From Curvibacter gracilis ATCC BAA-807 (GTDB taxonomy: Bacteria; Pseudomonadota; Gammaproteobacteria; Burkholderiales; Burkholderiaceae_C), in the NCBI RefSeq assembly GCF_000518645.1, contig NZ_JADZ01000017.1, positions 1 through 64,000 on the forward strand: a stretch of 64,000 bases of DNA, read 5' to 3'. Positions 53,771 through 62,837 of this stretch are shown one piece after another (positions within the stretch are counted from its first letter, which is position 1; the number at the start of each line of letters is the position of its first letter). The translations under genes and the position numbers were made by a program. The notes beneath the pieces were generated by a model, which searched no databases, was not told where the DNA came from, and saw only the letters and a list, made by a program, of their open reading frames with translations.

Positions 53771-54486
53771 TGTACACGGCAAAAGGTCAGCTCAACCGGG
53801 ACGCACTGCTCAAGCAGTATGTGCCCCTGGTGCGCCGGCTGGCGCACCACATGATTGCCAAGCTGCCCCCCAATGTTGAGGTGGACGACCTGATCCAGGT
53901 TGGCATGATCGGTCTGACCGAGGCTCTGACACGCTACCAGGCCAGCCAGGGCGTGCAGTTCGAGACCTTTGCCACCCAGCGCATCCGCGGCGCCATGCTC
54001 GATGAGCTGCGCGAAGGCGACTGGATGTCGCGCGGTTCGCGCAAAAGCCAGAAGGACATCGAGCACGCCGTGCACCGGCTCGAGCAGAAGCTGGGCCGCA
54101 GCCCGATCGAATCCGAAATCGCCGCCGAGCTCGACATGAGCCTGGGCGACTACCAGAGCCTGCTCGGCAAAGTGCGTGGCACGCAGCTGGTCTACATCGA
54201 AGACATGACCGGCGGGCACGACGACGACGACAGCTTTCTCGACCGCCATGTGGCCGATGAAGATGCCAACCCGCTCGAATTGCTGCGCAACCAGCGCCTG
54301 CGCCAGTCCCTGGTCAGCGCCATCGAAGGCCTGCCCGAGCGCGAGCAGTACATCATGAGCATGTACTACGAGCAGGACATGAACCTCAAGGAAATCGCCG
54401 CCGTGCTGGGCATCACCGAATCGCGCGTGTGCCAGTTGCACAGCCAGTCGATCGCCCGGCTGCGCGCCAAGATGCGCAGCCACTGA
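53770..54486 (+). CDS. fliA: flagellar sigma factor FliA (sigma-28)
   Basis: FliA directs RNA polymerase to late flagellar promoters. The 238-residue protein has sigma region 2 (YVPLVRRLAHHM; DDLIQVGMIGLTEAL; FETFATQRIRGAMLDELR), region 3 and region 4 (LPEREQYIMSMYYEQDMNLKEI, with helix-turn-helix LGITESRVCQLHSQ). Candidate targets with good promoters in this window are fliC1 and flgM. The start overlaps the previous stop by one base (TGATG). Confidence 0.97.
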   Translation: MYTAKGQLNRDALLKQYVPLVRRLAHHMIAKLPPNVEVDDLIQVGMIGLTEALTRYQASQGVQFETFATQRIRGAMLDELREGDWMSRGSRKSQKDIEHAVHRLEQKLGRSPIESEIAAELDMSLGDYQSLLGKVRGTQLVYIEDMTGGHDDDDSFLDRHVADEDANPLELLRNQRLRQSLVSAIEGLPEREQYIMSMYYEQDMNLKEIAAVLGITESRVCQLHSQSIARLRAKMRSH

Positions 54487-54599
54487 GGCGGTCACCACTG
54501 AGGCAGCCATCGGGCCCGTTTTCAGTCCACACGCGTGGCGCAGCGGCGCATCAGGTCCAGCCTGAGCAGGCCCGCAACAGCCCGCGCGTCATTGAATTC

Positions 54600-54965
54600 T
54601 CAGGATTTATAGGCTTTGGCCAGGCCCGCCGGGCCCCGGCCCAGTGATTTGCCGTAGGTGGTCCCGTCGCCCGCACGGGGCAGCAGCGTGGTCACGGCCC
54701 GCTCCGCATGGACGGCCAGGCGCTGCAGACTCTCCCGCAGCACGGCCAGACGGGCACTGATGGCCTGCATGCGCTGGCTCAGTTCGGGGCTCATCTCCTG
54801 CGCCGTGGGCAGGGAAATCCGGGTCAACTGCAGGGTGACATCGCGCAAGGCCTGTGAGCTGGCCTCGAGTTGATCGGGGTCTTGCCCACCCAAAGCCTGG
54901 GCGATCGCGTCCAGCTGTGCCTCCACACCCGAGAGCAAAGCTTCAAACGCAAGCCGATTCGTCAC
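54600..54965 (-). CDS. flgN: FlgN-like flagellar chaperone
   Basis: A 121-residue helical protein downstream of flgM. Size, composition and the conserved flgA-flgM-flgN order indicate FlgN, the chaperone of hook-associated proteins FlgK and FlgL. Direct sequence similarity is weak. The GTG start at 54965 lies 33 bases after the flgM stop with only a poor ribosome-binding site. It converges with fliA; no clear terminator was seen in the 113-base gap. Confidence 0.75.
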   Translation of the reverse strand: MTNRLAFEALLSGVEAQLDAIAQALGGQDPDQLEASSQALRDVTLQLTRISLPTAQEMSPELSQRMQAISARLAVLRESLQRLAVHAERAVTTLLPRAGDGTTYGKSLGRGPAGLAKAYKS

Positions 54966-54998
54966 CGCGATTCCAATTCAAGTTAAGTAAGCGCGCGC

Positions 54999-55307
54999 TT
55001 ACTGGGAAGCTCCACGCTGCAGCACTTCCTGCGCATTGGACAGCAGTTTGTCTGCGATCGCACCGGCGTTCACCTTGTAGGTGCCGTTGTCGATGGCCGA
55101 GCGCACTGCGTTGACCTTGTCCATGTCGATGTCACCGTCGGTCGAATCCGAACCCAGTGTTTGAGCCAGGCTGGACACCGAAACCGAGGTTCCCGTGTTC
55201 GAGTTGCTGGTCTTCTTGACCGGTGGGGCCGCCGACCCCTGACCTGTGACTTGCGTCCCTGTTGATGTGAGTGCAACAGGGATGTCTGGCGTTTGACCAA
55301 TTTTCAT
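54999..55307 (-). CDS. flgM: anti-sigma-28 factor FlgM
   Basis: FlgM holds FliA inactive until the hook is finished and FlgM is exported. The 102-residue protein has a disordered Ser/Thr-rich first half and a C-terminal FliA-binding region (DMDKVNAVRSAIDNGTYKVN; IADKLLSNAQEVL). The ATG at 55307 (MKIGQTPD) has GGAG seven bases upstream; an earlier in-frame start lies over that site. A sigma-28 promoter lies just upstream, giving autoregulation through FliA. Confidence 0.95.
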   Translation of the reverse strand: MKIGQTPDIPVALTSTGTQVTGQGSAAPPVKKTSNSNTGTSVSVSSLAQTLGSDSTDGDIDMDKVNAVRSAIDNGTYKVNAGAIADKLLSNAQEVLQRGASQ

Positions 55308-55349
55308 CGTTCTCTCCAAGACCCCTATTGATGGAGTACCGTGGCCTTT

Positions 55350-55376
55350 TCTTCGACCCGCGGCAGAGAAACTTTA
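55350..55376 (-). promoter_or_regulatory. sigma-28 (FliA) promoter of flgM
   Basis: On the minus strand TAAAGTTT (55376-55369) is followed by exactly 11 bases and GTCGAAGA (55357-55350). The -35 is perfect and the spacing is right; the -10 matches GCCGATAA at six of eight bases. It lies about 42 bases before the flgM start, between flgA and flgM. Confidence 0.8.
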
Positions 55377-55419
55377 GCCCAATTGTAAAAATCGCCTGAA
55401 AAAAGAGTGCGCAAAGGCC

Positions 55420-56187
55420 TCAGATCTCGACCTGAACGGTGTTTCGATCCAACACCGTGCCATTCATGATACGGCCGTTCTCCATGCGAACGCGAACCAG
55501 CTGCCCCACGACGCCCGCGCCCAGGGCCTGACCATCGGCCGTGACCTGAAACCCCGGACCCTGGGCCACCACGCGCACCTGGGTGCCCGCCGCAAAGGCC
55601 TGCGGCGGTTTGATCATGGATTGACGCAGTGCCTGCCCTGGCAGCAGCATGCGGGCGGCCACCTGGCCCACCCACTGCGCGGGATCGGCCACGACGGCGG
55701 CATTCTCGGCCGCCCAGTCGACCTCGGCCTCCATGGCGTCGCCCTGATTGAGCACGGCACCCGAGGCCACATTCCCCTTGAGCACCCAGCCCGGCCCAAA
55801 GGCCTTGACCTGCACCGGCAGGAACACATTCCAGCGCACGGCCCCATCGGTGCAGCGCAAACCCAGGCGGGTGCGCCCCCAAAGCCGCTGCCCGGCCGGC
55901 AGATAGGGCTCCACCTTGGCGCAAGGCGCCAGGCGCAGGCGCTCGTCGAGCGCACCCACCACCACCTCCATGCGCAAAGGCATGGCCTGGGTGGACTGGC
56001 TGCGCGACAGCTCCTGGTCGATCCACTGCTGGGTCAGGCGGGTCGCCTCGCTGTCCAGATTGGCCTGAGCCCCGGCCGGGGCACTCCAGGCCGCCAGCAA
56101 CAGGCCGGCCAGGGGCAGCACACGGGCAGCCAACCGGTGCAGATGGCTGCGGGTGACTCGGCGGCTGGGGGCTGGGGATGGGTTCAT
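55420..56187 (-). CDS. flgA: P-ring assembly chaperone FlgA
   Basis: FlgA is the periplasmic chaperone for FlgI. The 255-residue protein has a Sec signal peptide (basic to about 20, hydrophobic about 23-38, cleavage near AGA-QA) and an SAF-like C-terminal half (GAVLNQGDAMEAEVDW; ARMLLPGQALRQSM; QLVRVRMENGRIMNGTVL). It is divergent from flgB and upstream of flgM in the same direction. Confidence 0.94.
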   Translation of the reverse strand: MNPSPAPSRRVTRSHLHRLAARVLPLAGLLLAAWSAPAGAQANLDSEATRLTQQWIDQELSRSQSTQAMPLRMEVVVGALDERLRLAPCAKVEPYLPAGQRLWGRTRLGLRCTDGAVRWNVFLPVQVKAFGPGWVLKGNVASGAVLNQGDAMEAEVDWAAENAAVVADPAQWVGQVAARMLLPGQALRQSMIKPPQAFAAGTQVRVVAQGPGFQVTADGQALGAGVVGQLVRVRMENGRIMNGTVLDRNTVQVEI

Positions 56188-56378
56188 GGCGTTCTCCGGA
56201 CACGGCCTGACGGCCTTTTGACATCGGCAACTGTAGGGCGCACGCCTGACACGGATCGATCAAACAACCGGTCTTTCCGCGGCTTCATCGGCTGATCGGC
56301 AACGGGCCGGATTTCCATAATCGACAGCAACCCGGAGAACCCACCGCCACCCAGACCGCCCACCCCGCGAGACCCGAC
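56188..56378. promoter_or_regulatory. divergent flgA/flgB promoter region
   Basis: This 191-base gap carries the promoters for flgA (left) and the long flgB operon (right). CATAAT at 56316-56321 is a possible -10 for the flgB direction, with no clear -35. No sigma-28 site was found, as expected for middle-class hook and basal-body genes. Confidence 0.4.
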
Positions 56379-56834
56379 ATGCTCAACAAGATCACCCAAC
56401 CCATCGACTTTCAGGCCAAGGCGTTGTCCCTGCGCGCCGAACGTCAACGGACGATCGCGAGCAACATCGCCAACGCGGACACCCCTGGCTACGTGGCACG
56501 TGACTTCAAGTTCGCCGACGCCATGCGCGACGTCAACGCCATGTCGGACCTGACACTGAAGATGAGCCCTTCGGGCGACGCCGCGGCCAGCGCCGGCAGC
56601 GCCGCTGCAGCGGCCGGCATGAGCCAGCCCGGCCACATTCCGCTGCCCGTGCTGTCGACCACCTCGCTGCAGCAGGGCTATGCCGTGGCTTCTCAACCCG
56701 CCATGGACAACAACACGGTGGACCTGGACCGCGAACGCGCCAACTTTGTCGACAACTCGGTCCGCTACGAGGCCACGCTGCGTTTCATCAATGGTTACAC
56801 CAAGACCATTCTGAGCGCGATCCAGGGCCAGTGA
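56379..56834 (+). CDS. flgB: flagellar proximal rod protein FlgB
   Basis: A rod subunit of 151 residues with the conserved N-terminal rod/hook motif IASNIANADTPGYVARDFKF and a C-terminal helix (ANFVDNSVRYEATLRFINGY). An Ala/Ser/Gly-rich insert lies at about 65-90. It is the first gene of the flgBCDEFGHIJK operon. Confidence 0.96.
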   Translation: MLNKITQPIDFQAKALSLRAERQRTIASNIANADTPGYVARDFKFADAMRDVNAMSDLTLKMSPSGDAAASAGSAAAAAGMSQPGHIPLPVLSTTSLQQGYAVASQPAMDNNTVDLDRERANFVDNSVRYEATLRFINGYTKTILSAIQGQ

Positions 56835-56862
56835 ACGGCTGAACTGAACAGGAAGGCCCACC

Positions 56863-57270
56863 ATGTCGATGTTCTCGATCTTCAACGTCTCCGGCAGCGC
56901 CATCAGTGCGCAGTCGCAGCGCCTCAACGTGGTGGCCAGCAACCTGGCCAACGCCGATGCCGTGGCCGGCCCCGACGGCCAGACCTATAAGGCCAGGCAG
57001 GTGGTGTTCCAGACCGTGCCCATGGCCGACAACGGCACCACCGCCGGGGTCAAGGTCACCTCCATCACCGAAAACAACACCCCGGGCCGCAAGGATTTCG
57101 ACCCCTACCACCCGATGGCCGACGCCGAGGGCTTTGTCGCGCACTCCAACGTCAACCCGGTGGAAGAGATGGTCAACATGATTTCCGCCTCGCGCGCCTA
57201 CCAGAACAACGTGGAAGTGATGAACACCGCCAAGTCATTGCTGCTCAAGACCCTGCAGATGGGTTCCTAA
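56863..57270 (+). CDS. flgC: flagellar proximal rod protein FlgC
   Basis: A 135-residue rod subunit with the N-terminal motif LNVVASNLANADAVAGPDGQ and a C-terminal NVNPVEEMVNMISASRAYQN typical of FlgC. It starts 28 bases after flgB with GGAAGG upstream. Confidence 0.97.
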   Translation: MSMFSIFNVSGSAISAQSQRLNVVASNLANADAVAGPDGQTYKARQVVFQTVPMADNGTTAGVKVTSITENNTPGRKDFDPYHPMADAEGFVAHSNVNPVEEMVNMISASRAYQNNVEVMNTAKSLLLKTLQMGS

Positions 57271-57294
57271 ACACCGGCCAACAGGACTTTCACC

Positions 57295-58011
57295 ATGACC
57301 ATCTCCTTTGACGCCACCAACGGCTACTCGTACTCCACCAGCACCGGAGCCAACGCCACCAGCGGAACATCGAGCAGCACCAGTGCCAATGGCATCAACA
57401 CCACCAGCGCCGCCGACCAGCAAGACCGCTTCCTCAAGCTGCTGGTGGCCCAGATGACCCACCAGGACCCGATGAACCCGGTGGACAACGCGCAGATGAC
57501 CTCGCAGATCGCGCAGATCAACACCGTCACGGGCATCCAGCAGCTCAACACCACCATGCAGACCATGGCCAGCCAGTTCTCGTCCATGCAGCTGATGCAG
57601 GGGGGCGGCCTGATCGGCCACGAGGTGCTCACGGCGGGCGACACCATGACGATCACCACCGGCACAGGCACCAGCGCAGGCAAGGCCACCGCCACGGGCA
57701 CCTTCGACCTGCCCAGCAATGCCGCCGATGTGAAGGTGCAGATCACCGACGCGAGTGGCTCGCTGGTGGCCACGGTGCCCATGGGCACCCAGAGCGCCGG
57801 TCGCCATGACGTGACCTGGGACGCCTCGTCCTACAAGGGCACGGGCCCCCTGAAGTTCACGGTCACGGCCAAGAACGGCAGCGCCAGCGTCACCCCCACC
57901 ACCTACTCGCACGACGTGGTCAGCTCGGTGGGCACCAGCAACGGCGCCCTGGCCATCACGCTGCAAAACGGCGGCACGGTGAGCTACGACAAGATCGTTT
58001 CGGTCTATTGA
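57295..58011 (+). CDS. flgD: hook cap protein FlgD
   Basis: FlgD caps the growing hook. The 238-residue protein has a Ser/Thr-rich N terminus and the conserved core QDRFLKLLVAQMTHQDPMNP. An FLN-type and a Tudor-like domain (GGGLIGHEVLTAGD; AGRHDVTWDASSYKGTGPL) complete it. It lies between flgC and flgE. Confidence 0.96.
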   Translation: MTISFDATNGYSYSTSTGANATSGTSSSTSANGINTTSAADQQDRFLKLLVAQMTHQDPMNPVDNAQMTSQIAQINTVTGIQQLNTTMQTMASQFSSMQLMQGGGLIGHEVLTAGDTMTITTGTGTSAGKATATGTFDLPSNAADVKVQITDASGSLVATVPMGTQSAGRHDVTWDASSYKGTGPLKFTVTAKNGSASVTPTTYSHDVVSSVGTSNGALAITLQNGGTVSYDKIVSVY

Positions 58012-58047
58012 TCCACGTCCCCCCCTCTCGCATCCAAGGAGCACAAC

Positions 58048-59313
58048 ATGGGCTTTCAAGCAGGACTCTCGGGACTCAACGCCTCTTCCAAGGGCCTTGA
58101 CGTCATCGGCAACAACATCGCCAACGCCAACACCTACGGCATGAAGGCCTCGCGCGCCGAATTCTCGGAGCTGGTGTCTTCGGCCATCGGGGTGGCCGGT
58201 GGCGACAACTCGGGCATCGGTGTGACTGTGGGGGCGGTGTCGCAACAGTTTTCGCAAGGCACGCTGAACATCACCGGCAACAACCTGGATGCCGCCATCA
58301 ACGGCAACGGTTTCTTCCAGCTGCAGGAGGCCGATGGATCGGCCGCCTACACCCGCGCCGGCAACTTCAAGCTCGACAAGAACGGGTACATCGTCACCAA
58401 CAACGGCGCCAAGGTGCTGGGCTACCAGACCAACCCCACCACCGGCAAGCCGCTGAGCACCAGCCCCACCCCGCTGACCCTGCCCACCTCGGGCTCGATC
58501 GCCGCCAAGGCCACGGCTGACGACACCAGCACCTCGCCGACCACCTATGGCGCCACCGCCAAGTTCAACCTGCCGGCCAACGCCACCGTGGACACCACGC
58601 TGACCGCCGCCGACCCCCTGCTGGGCCAGTACAGCACCACCTTCAATGCCTACGACTCGCTGGGCAACACGGTGCCTGTCTCCGTCTACTTCCAGAAGAC
58701 CGCCACGGCCGGCACCTGGAACGTCTACACCAAGACCGACACCGGCGCGATCACCGCTGCCACCCCGCCCACCTTGAAATTCACGAGCAGCGGCGTCCTG
58801 GACACCACGGTGGCCGGCAACGGCCAGATCGCCATCAGCGGCCCGGCCACCCCGACCGACGGTGCCAACCAGGTGCAGTTCACCCTGGACCTGACAGGCA
58901 CCACCCAGTTTGCCTCGGCCTTCGCCACCAACAACGTGGCCCAGACCGGCTATGCCGACGGCAAGCTCACGGGCGTGAAGATCGGTGCCGACGGTACCCT
59001 CACGGCCAGCTACTCCAACGGCACCACCCAGTCGGCCGGTCAACTCGCCCTGGCCAGCTTCCGCAACAACCAGGGCCTGATGCAAATCAACGGTGGCGAC
59101 TGGAAAGAGACCTTCGCCTCCGGCCCCCCCACCCAGGGCACCCCCGGCAGCGGCAACTTCGGCGCCCTGCAGGCCGGCGCACTGGAAGAGTCCAACGTCG
59201 ACCTGACCCAGGAGCTGGTCAACATGATGACCGCCCAGCGCTCCTACCAGGCCAACGCCCAGACCATCAAGACCGAAGACCAGATCATGAACACCCTGGT
59301 CAACCTGCGCTGA
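58048..59313 (+). CDS. flgE: flagellar hook protein FlgE
   Basis: The hook subunit, 421 residues. It has the N-terminal rod/hook motif GLDVIGNNIANANTYGMKAS, a large Thr/Ala-rich central region including a FlgD-like FLN segment, and the C-terminal SNVDLTQELVNMMTAQRSYQ. AAGGAG precedes the ATG by eight bases. Confidence 0.97.
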   Translation: MGFQAGLSGLNASSKGLDVIGNNIANANTYGMKASRAEFSELVSSAIGVAGGDNSGIGVTVGAVSQQFSQGTLNITGNNLDAAINGNGFFQLQEADGSAAYTRAGNFKLDKNGYIVTNNGAKVLGYQTNPTTGKPLSTSPTPLTLPTSGSIAAKATADDTSTSPTTYGATAKFNLPANATVDTTLTAADPLLGQYSTTFNAYDSLGNTVPVSVYFQKTATAGTWNVYTKTDTGAITAATPPTLKFTSSGVLDTTVAGNGQIAISGPATPTDGANQVQFTLDLTGTTQFASAFATNNVAQTGYADGKLTGVKIGADGTLTASYSNGTTQSAGQLALASFRNNQGLMQINGGDWKETFASGPPTQGTPGSGNFGALQAGALEESNVDLTQELVNMMTAQRSYQANAQTIKTEDQIMNTLVNLR

Positions 59314-59356
59314 TCCTGATTTCAGCGCAGCCAACCCGAACCTCTGAGAGCCCACC

Positions 59357-60097
59357 ATGGACCGTTTGATCTACACCGCGATGACTGGCGCCAACGCGGC
59401 CACGCAGTTGACCAGCGTGCTGTCCAACAACCTGGCCAACGCCTCCACCAACGGCTTTCGCGCCGAGATGACGGCGTACCGCTCGGTGCCTCTGGAAGGT
59501 TCGGGGGCCAGCACCCGCGTGTTCGCACTGGAGGCCACCACCGGCTACAAGAACAGTGCCGGCCCGGCCCAGCGCACCAACAACACCATGGATGCCATGA
59601 CCCAGGGCAATTCGTGGTTCGCGGTGCAGGGGCTCGACGGCACCGAGGCCTACACGCGCAACGGCGCCATGCAGATCTCGTCCACCGGCACGCTGGTCAA
59701 TACCGCCGGCCTGCCCATCCTGTCTGACGGTGGCGCCCCCATCGACGTGCCCCCGAATGCCGAACTCTCGATCGGCACCGATGGCACCATCACCTCCAAG
59801 ACTGCCGGCCAGCCACCCAACACGCTGGGCCGACTCAAGCTGGTCACCCCGACCGCGGAGGACCCGCTGCGCCGCGGAGCCGACGGCCTGTTCCGCGCCG
59901 CCTCGGGCAACCCGCTGAACACCGACGCCACCGCCAAACTGCAGACCGGCGCACTCGAAGGCTCCAACGTGAACTCGGTGGAAGCCATGGTCGGCCTGAT
60001 CCAGGCCGCCCGCCAGTTCGAAAACAACATGAAATTGCTGACCAGCGCAGAGAGCAACGACAAGGCCGCCAGCCAGTTGCTCAACGTGCAAGGTTGA
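59357..60097 (+). CDS. flgF: flagellar proximal rod protein FlgF
   Basis: A 246-residue rod protein with N-terminal [17 protein letters not shown] and [17 protein letters not shown], and C-terminal [20 protein letters not shown]. The length and start are standard for FlgF. flgG starts 26 bases downstream. Confidence 0.96.
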   Translation: MDRLIYTAMTGANAATQLTSVLSNNLANASTNGFRAEMTAYRSVPLEGSGASTRVFALEATTGYKNSAGPAQRTNNTMDAMTQGNSWFAVQGLDGTEAYTRNGAMQISSTGTLVNTAGLPILSDGGAPIDVPPNAELSIGTDGTITSKTAGQPPNTLGRLKLVTPTAEDPLRRGADGLFRAASGNPLNTDATAKLQTGALEGSNVNSVEAMVGLIQAARQFENNMKLLTSAESNDKAASQLLNVQG

Positions 60098-60123
60098 GCC
60101 GACAGCGCCCCAGGAGAACCCTC

Positions 60124-60906
60124 ATGATCAACTCGCTCTGGATTTCAAAGACCGGCATGGAAGCCCAGCAAACCCAGCTGGACGTGATTTCCAACAACCT
60201 GGCCAACGTCTCCACCAACGGCTTCAAGCGCGCCAACGCCGTGTTCGAAGACCTGATGTACCAGAACCTGCGCCAGGTCGGCTCCAACAGCACCGAACAA
60301 TCGCAGCTGCCCACCGGTCTGCAGGTCGGCCTGGGGGTGCGCACGGTGGCCACCGCCCGTTCTTTTGCCCAGGGCAGCATGCAGCAGTCGGGCAATTCGC
60401 TCGATGTGGCCGTCAAGGGCAACGGCTTCTTCCAGGTCACCATGCCCGACGGCACCATCGGCTACACCCGCGACGGCTCGTTCCAACTGGACTCGCAAGG
60501 CCGCCTGGTCACCTCGGCCGGCCTGCCGATTGCCAACGGCATCACCATCCCGGCCACGGCCCAGAGCGTGTCCATCAGTGCCGACGGGGTGGTCACCGCC
60601 ACCATCCCGGGCAACACCGCACCCCAGCCCATGGGCACCATTGCCCTGGCCAACTTCGTCAACCCCGCCGGCCTGGAGCCCAAGGGCGGCAACCTGTATG
60701 CCGAGACCGCCGCCTCGGGCCAGCCCGCCACCGGCACCCCGGGCGCCAACGGCCTGGGCACCGTGATGCAGGGCTTTGTGGAAACCTCGAACGTGAACAT
60801 CGTGCAGGAGCTGGTCAACATGATCCAGACCCAGCGCGCCTATGAAATGAACTCCAAGGCGGTGCAGACCACCGACCAGATGCTGCAAAAGCTCAGCCAG
60901 ATCTGA
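60124..60906 (+). CDS. flgG: flagellar distal rod protein FlgG
   Basis: The distal rod subunit, 260 residues, with [36 protein letters not shown] and C-terminal [19 protein letters not shown]. The ATG at 60124 has CAGGAG upstream; a ten-codon extension into flgF is rejected because it lacks the family start. Confidence 0.97.
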   Translation: MINSLWISKTGMEAQQTQLDVISNNLANVSTNGFKRANAVFEDLMYQNLRQVGSNSTEQSQLPTGLQVGLGVRTVATARSFAQGSMQQSGNSLDVAVKGNGFFQVTMPDGTIGYTRDGSFQLDSQGRLVTSAGLPIANGITIPATAQSVSISADGVVTATIPGNTAPQPMGTIALANFVNPAGLEPKGGNLYAETAASGQPATGTPGANGLGTVMQGFVETSNVNIVQELVNMIQTQRAYEMNSKAVQTTDQMLQKLSQI

Positions 60907-60950
60907 GGCTGAACCTGCTCCAAGCCCTCTGCCCAGCCTGAAGGATTGCC

Positions 60951-61661
60951 ATGAACACCCCCCTTTGCGCCCCGGCCTGCCGCCCCGCCCTGCGCCTGAC
61001 CTTGCTGGCCTGCGTGGCGGCCCTGTGCACCGCCTGCGAGACCCTGGCACCCGTGCCCAAGGTCGATGTGCTGCCCACCACCCCGCCCGACCTGGCGCCC
61101 ATGACCCACGCCGCGCCCGCCTCGGCAGGCAGCCTGTTCCGCACGTCCGCCTACCGCCCCGCCTTCGAAGACCGGCGCGCCCGTCTGGTGGGCGATGTGG
61201 TCACCGTCCAGATCGTGGAAAGCGTGACGGCCACCACCAAGGTGTCCACCGACACGGCGCGCAAGTCCAACACATCGTCGGGGATCTCGGCCTTCCCGTT
61301 CCTGTCCAGTTCCACGGCCAGCAAACTCAACCTGGGCGCCACCACCGACAGCAGCTTCTCCGGCAAAGGCGACGTCGAAGCCGCCAACACCTTCACCGGC
61401 ACCATCACCACCACCGTCATCGACGTGCTGCCCAACGGCCACCTGGTGGTCAGTGGCGAAAAGCAGATCGGCCTGAACCAGACGGTCGACGTGATGAAGT
61501 TCTCGGGCACGGTCGATCCGCGCTCGCTGCAGCCGGGCTCCATCGTGGCCTCCACCCAGGTGGCCAACGTGCGCATCCACTCGCGCGGCCGCGGCGGCGC
61601 CGACGAAGCCCAGACAATTGGCTGGTTGTCCCGATTCTTTTCGACGCTTAGCCCGTTCTGA
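60951..61661 (+). CDS. flgH: flagellar L-ring lipoprotein FlgH
   Basis: FlgH forms the outer-membrane L ring. The 236-residue protein has a lipoprotein signal with the probable lipidated Cys29 (ALCTAC; Cys21 in LLAC is less likely because the hydrophobic core would be too short). The core shows LVGDVVTVQIVESVTATTK, VIDVLPNGHLVVSGEKQI and FSGTVDPRSLQPG. It follows flgG and precedes flgI. Confidence 0.96.
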   Translation: MNTPLCAPACRPALRLTLLACVAALCTACETLAPVPKVDVLPTTPPDLAPMTHAAPASAGSLFRTSAYRPAFEDRRARLVGDVVTVQIVESVTATTKVSTDTARKSNTSSGISAFPFLSSSTASKLNLGATTDSSFSGKGDVEAANTFTGTITTTVIDVLPNGHLVVSGEKQIGLNQTVDVMKFSGTVDPRSLQPGSIVASTQVANVRIHSRGRGGADEAQTIGWLSRFFSTLSPF

Positions 61662-61681
61662 AAGCTCCCAGAATGTGAAGC

Positions 61682-62836
61682 ATGAACTCCATGCTCGCAT
61701 TCACAAGCGCCAGGCCAGACGCCCGCCCCTGGGTTCGCGGCTTGGCGACCCTGGTTCTGATCGCCTTCGCTCTGACCGGCCTGCCCGCCCAGGCGGTGCG
61801 CATCAAGGAAGTGGCGGCCATCCAAGGCGTGCGCAGCAACTCGCTGACCGGCTACGGCCTGGTGGTGGGGCTCGATGGCACGGGTGACCAGACCACCCAG
61901 ATGCCCTACACCACCCAGAGCCTGTCCAACTACATGCAGCAACTGGGCATCACCCTGCCCGCCGGCTCGGCCCAGTTGCAGCTCAAGAACGTGGCCGCGG
62001 TGATCGTCACCGCCCAGCTGCCGGCCTTTGCCCAGCCCGGCCAGACCATCGACATCAACGTCTCCTCCATCGGCAACGCCAAGTCGCTCAAGGGTGGCAC
62101 CCTGGTCACCACCCCGCTGCGCGGCGTGGACGGCGAGATCTACGCGCTGGCCCAGGGCAACCTGGTGGTGGGCGGCGCAGGGGCCTCGGCCGGCGGCAGC
62201 AAGGTGCAGATCAACCACCTGAGCGCGGGCCGCATCCCCGGCGGCGCCCAGGTCGAACGCTCGGTGCCCACCCCGCTGCAGGACGGCGACACCATCAGCC
62301 TGGGCCTGAACGCCTCCGACTTCCAGACCGCCCGCCACGTGGCCGCGGCCATCAACAACAAACTGGGCAATGGCATCGCCCGCGCCCTGGACGGCCGCAC
62401 CGTGCAGGTCAAGGCCCCCAACGACCCCAATGCCCGGGTGAACTTCATCGCCGACCTGGAAGAGCTGTCGATCGAATCCATGGTGCCCGCCGCCAAGGTG
62501 GTGATGAACACCCGCACCGGCTCCATCGTGCTCAACCAGGCCGTCACCCTGGGCCCTTGCGCCATCGCGCACGGCAACCTGTCGGTCACCATCAGCTCGA
62601 CCCCGGTGATCAGCCAGCCCAATGCCTTGTCAGGCGGCCAGACCGTGGTCGCCCAGAAAGCCGATATCCAGATCAAGCAAGATCCGGGCATCATCATGAA
62701 CCTGCCGGCCTCGCCGCAATTGGCCGATGTGGTGCGCGCCCTCAACGCGCTGGGCGCCACCCCGCAGGACCTGCTGGCCATTTTGCAGGCCATCAAGGCC
62801 GCAGGGGCCCTGAACGCGGAGCTGGAGGTGATCTGA
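61682..62836 (+). CDS. flgI: flagellar P-ring protein FlgI
   Basis: FlgI forms the periplasmic P ring with help from FlgA. The 384-residue protein has a Sec signal peptide (hydrophobic about 20-36, cleavage near AQA-VRIKE). The mature start VRIKEVAAIQGVRSNSLTGY is conserved, and the body contains VVGLDGTGDQT and TGSIVLNQAVTLGPCAIAHG. flgJ follows after one base. Confidence 0.97.
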   Translation: MNSMLAFTSARPDARPWVRGLATLVLIAFALTGLPAQAVRIKEVAAIQGVRSNSLTGYGLVVGLDGTGDQTTQMPYTTQSLSNYMQQLGITLPAGSAQLQLKNVAAVIVTAQLPAFAQPGQTIDINVSSIGNAKSLKGGTLVTTPLRGVDGEIYALAQGNLVVGGAGASAGGSKVQINHLSAGRIPGGAQVERSVPTPLQDGDTISLGLNASDFQTARHVAAAINNKLGNGIARALDGRTVQVKAPNDPNARVNFIADLEELSIESMVPAAKVVMNTRTGSIVLNQAVTLGPCAIAHGNLSVTISSTPVISQPNALSGGQTVVAQKADIQIKQDPGIIMNLPASPQLADVVRALNALGATPQDLLAILQAIKAAGALNAELEVI

Positions 62837-62837
62837 C

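Noticed and set aside
57235-59358. 707-codon minus-strand open frame opposite flgD and flgE
   Set aside because: Gly/Val/His-rich shadow without motifs; flgD and flgE are unambiguous.
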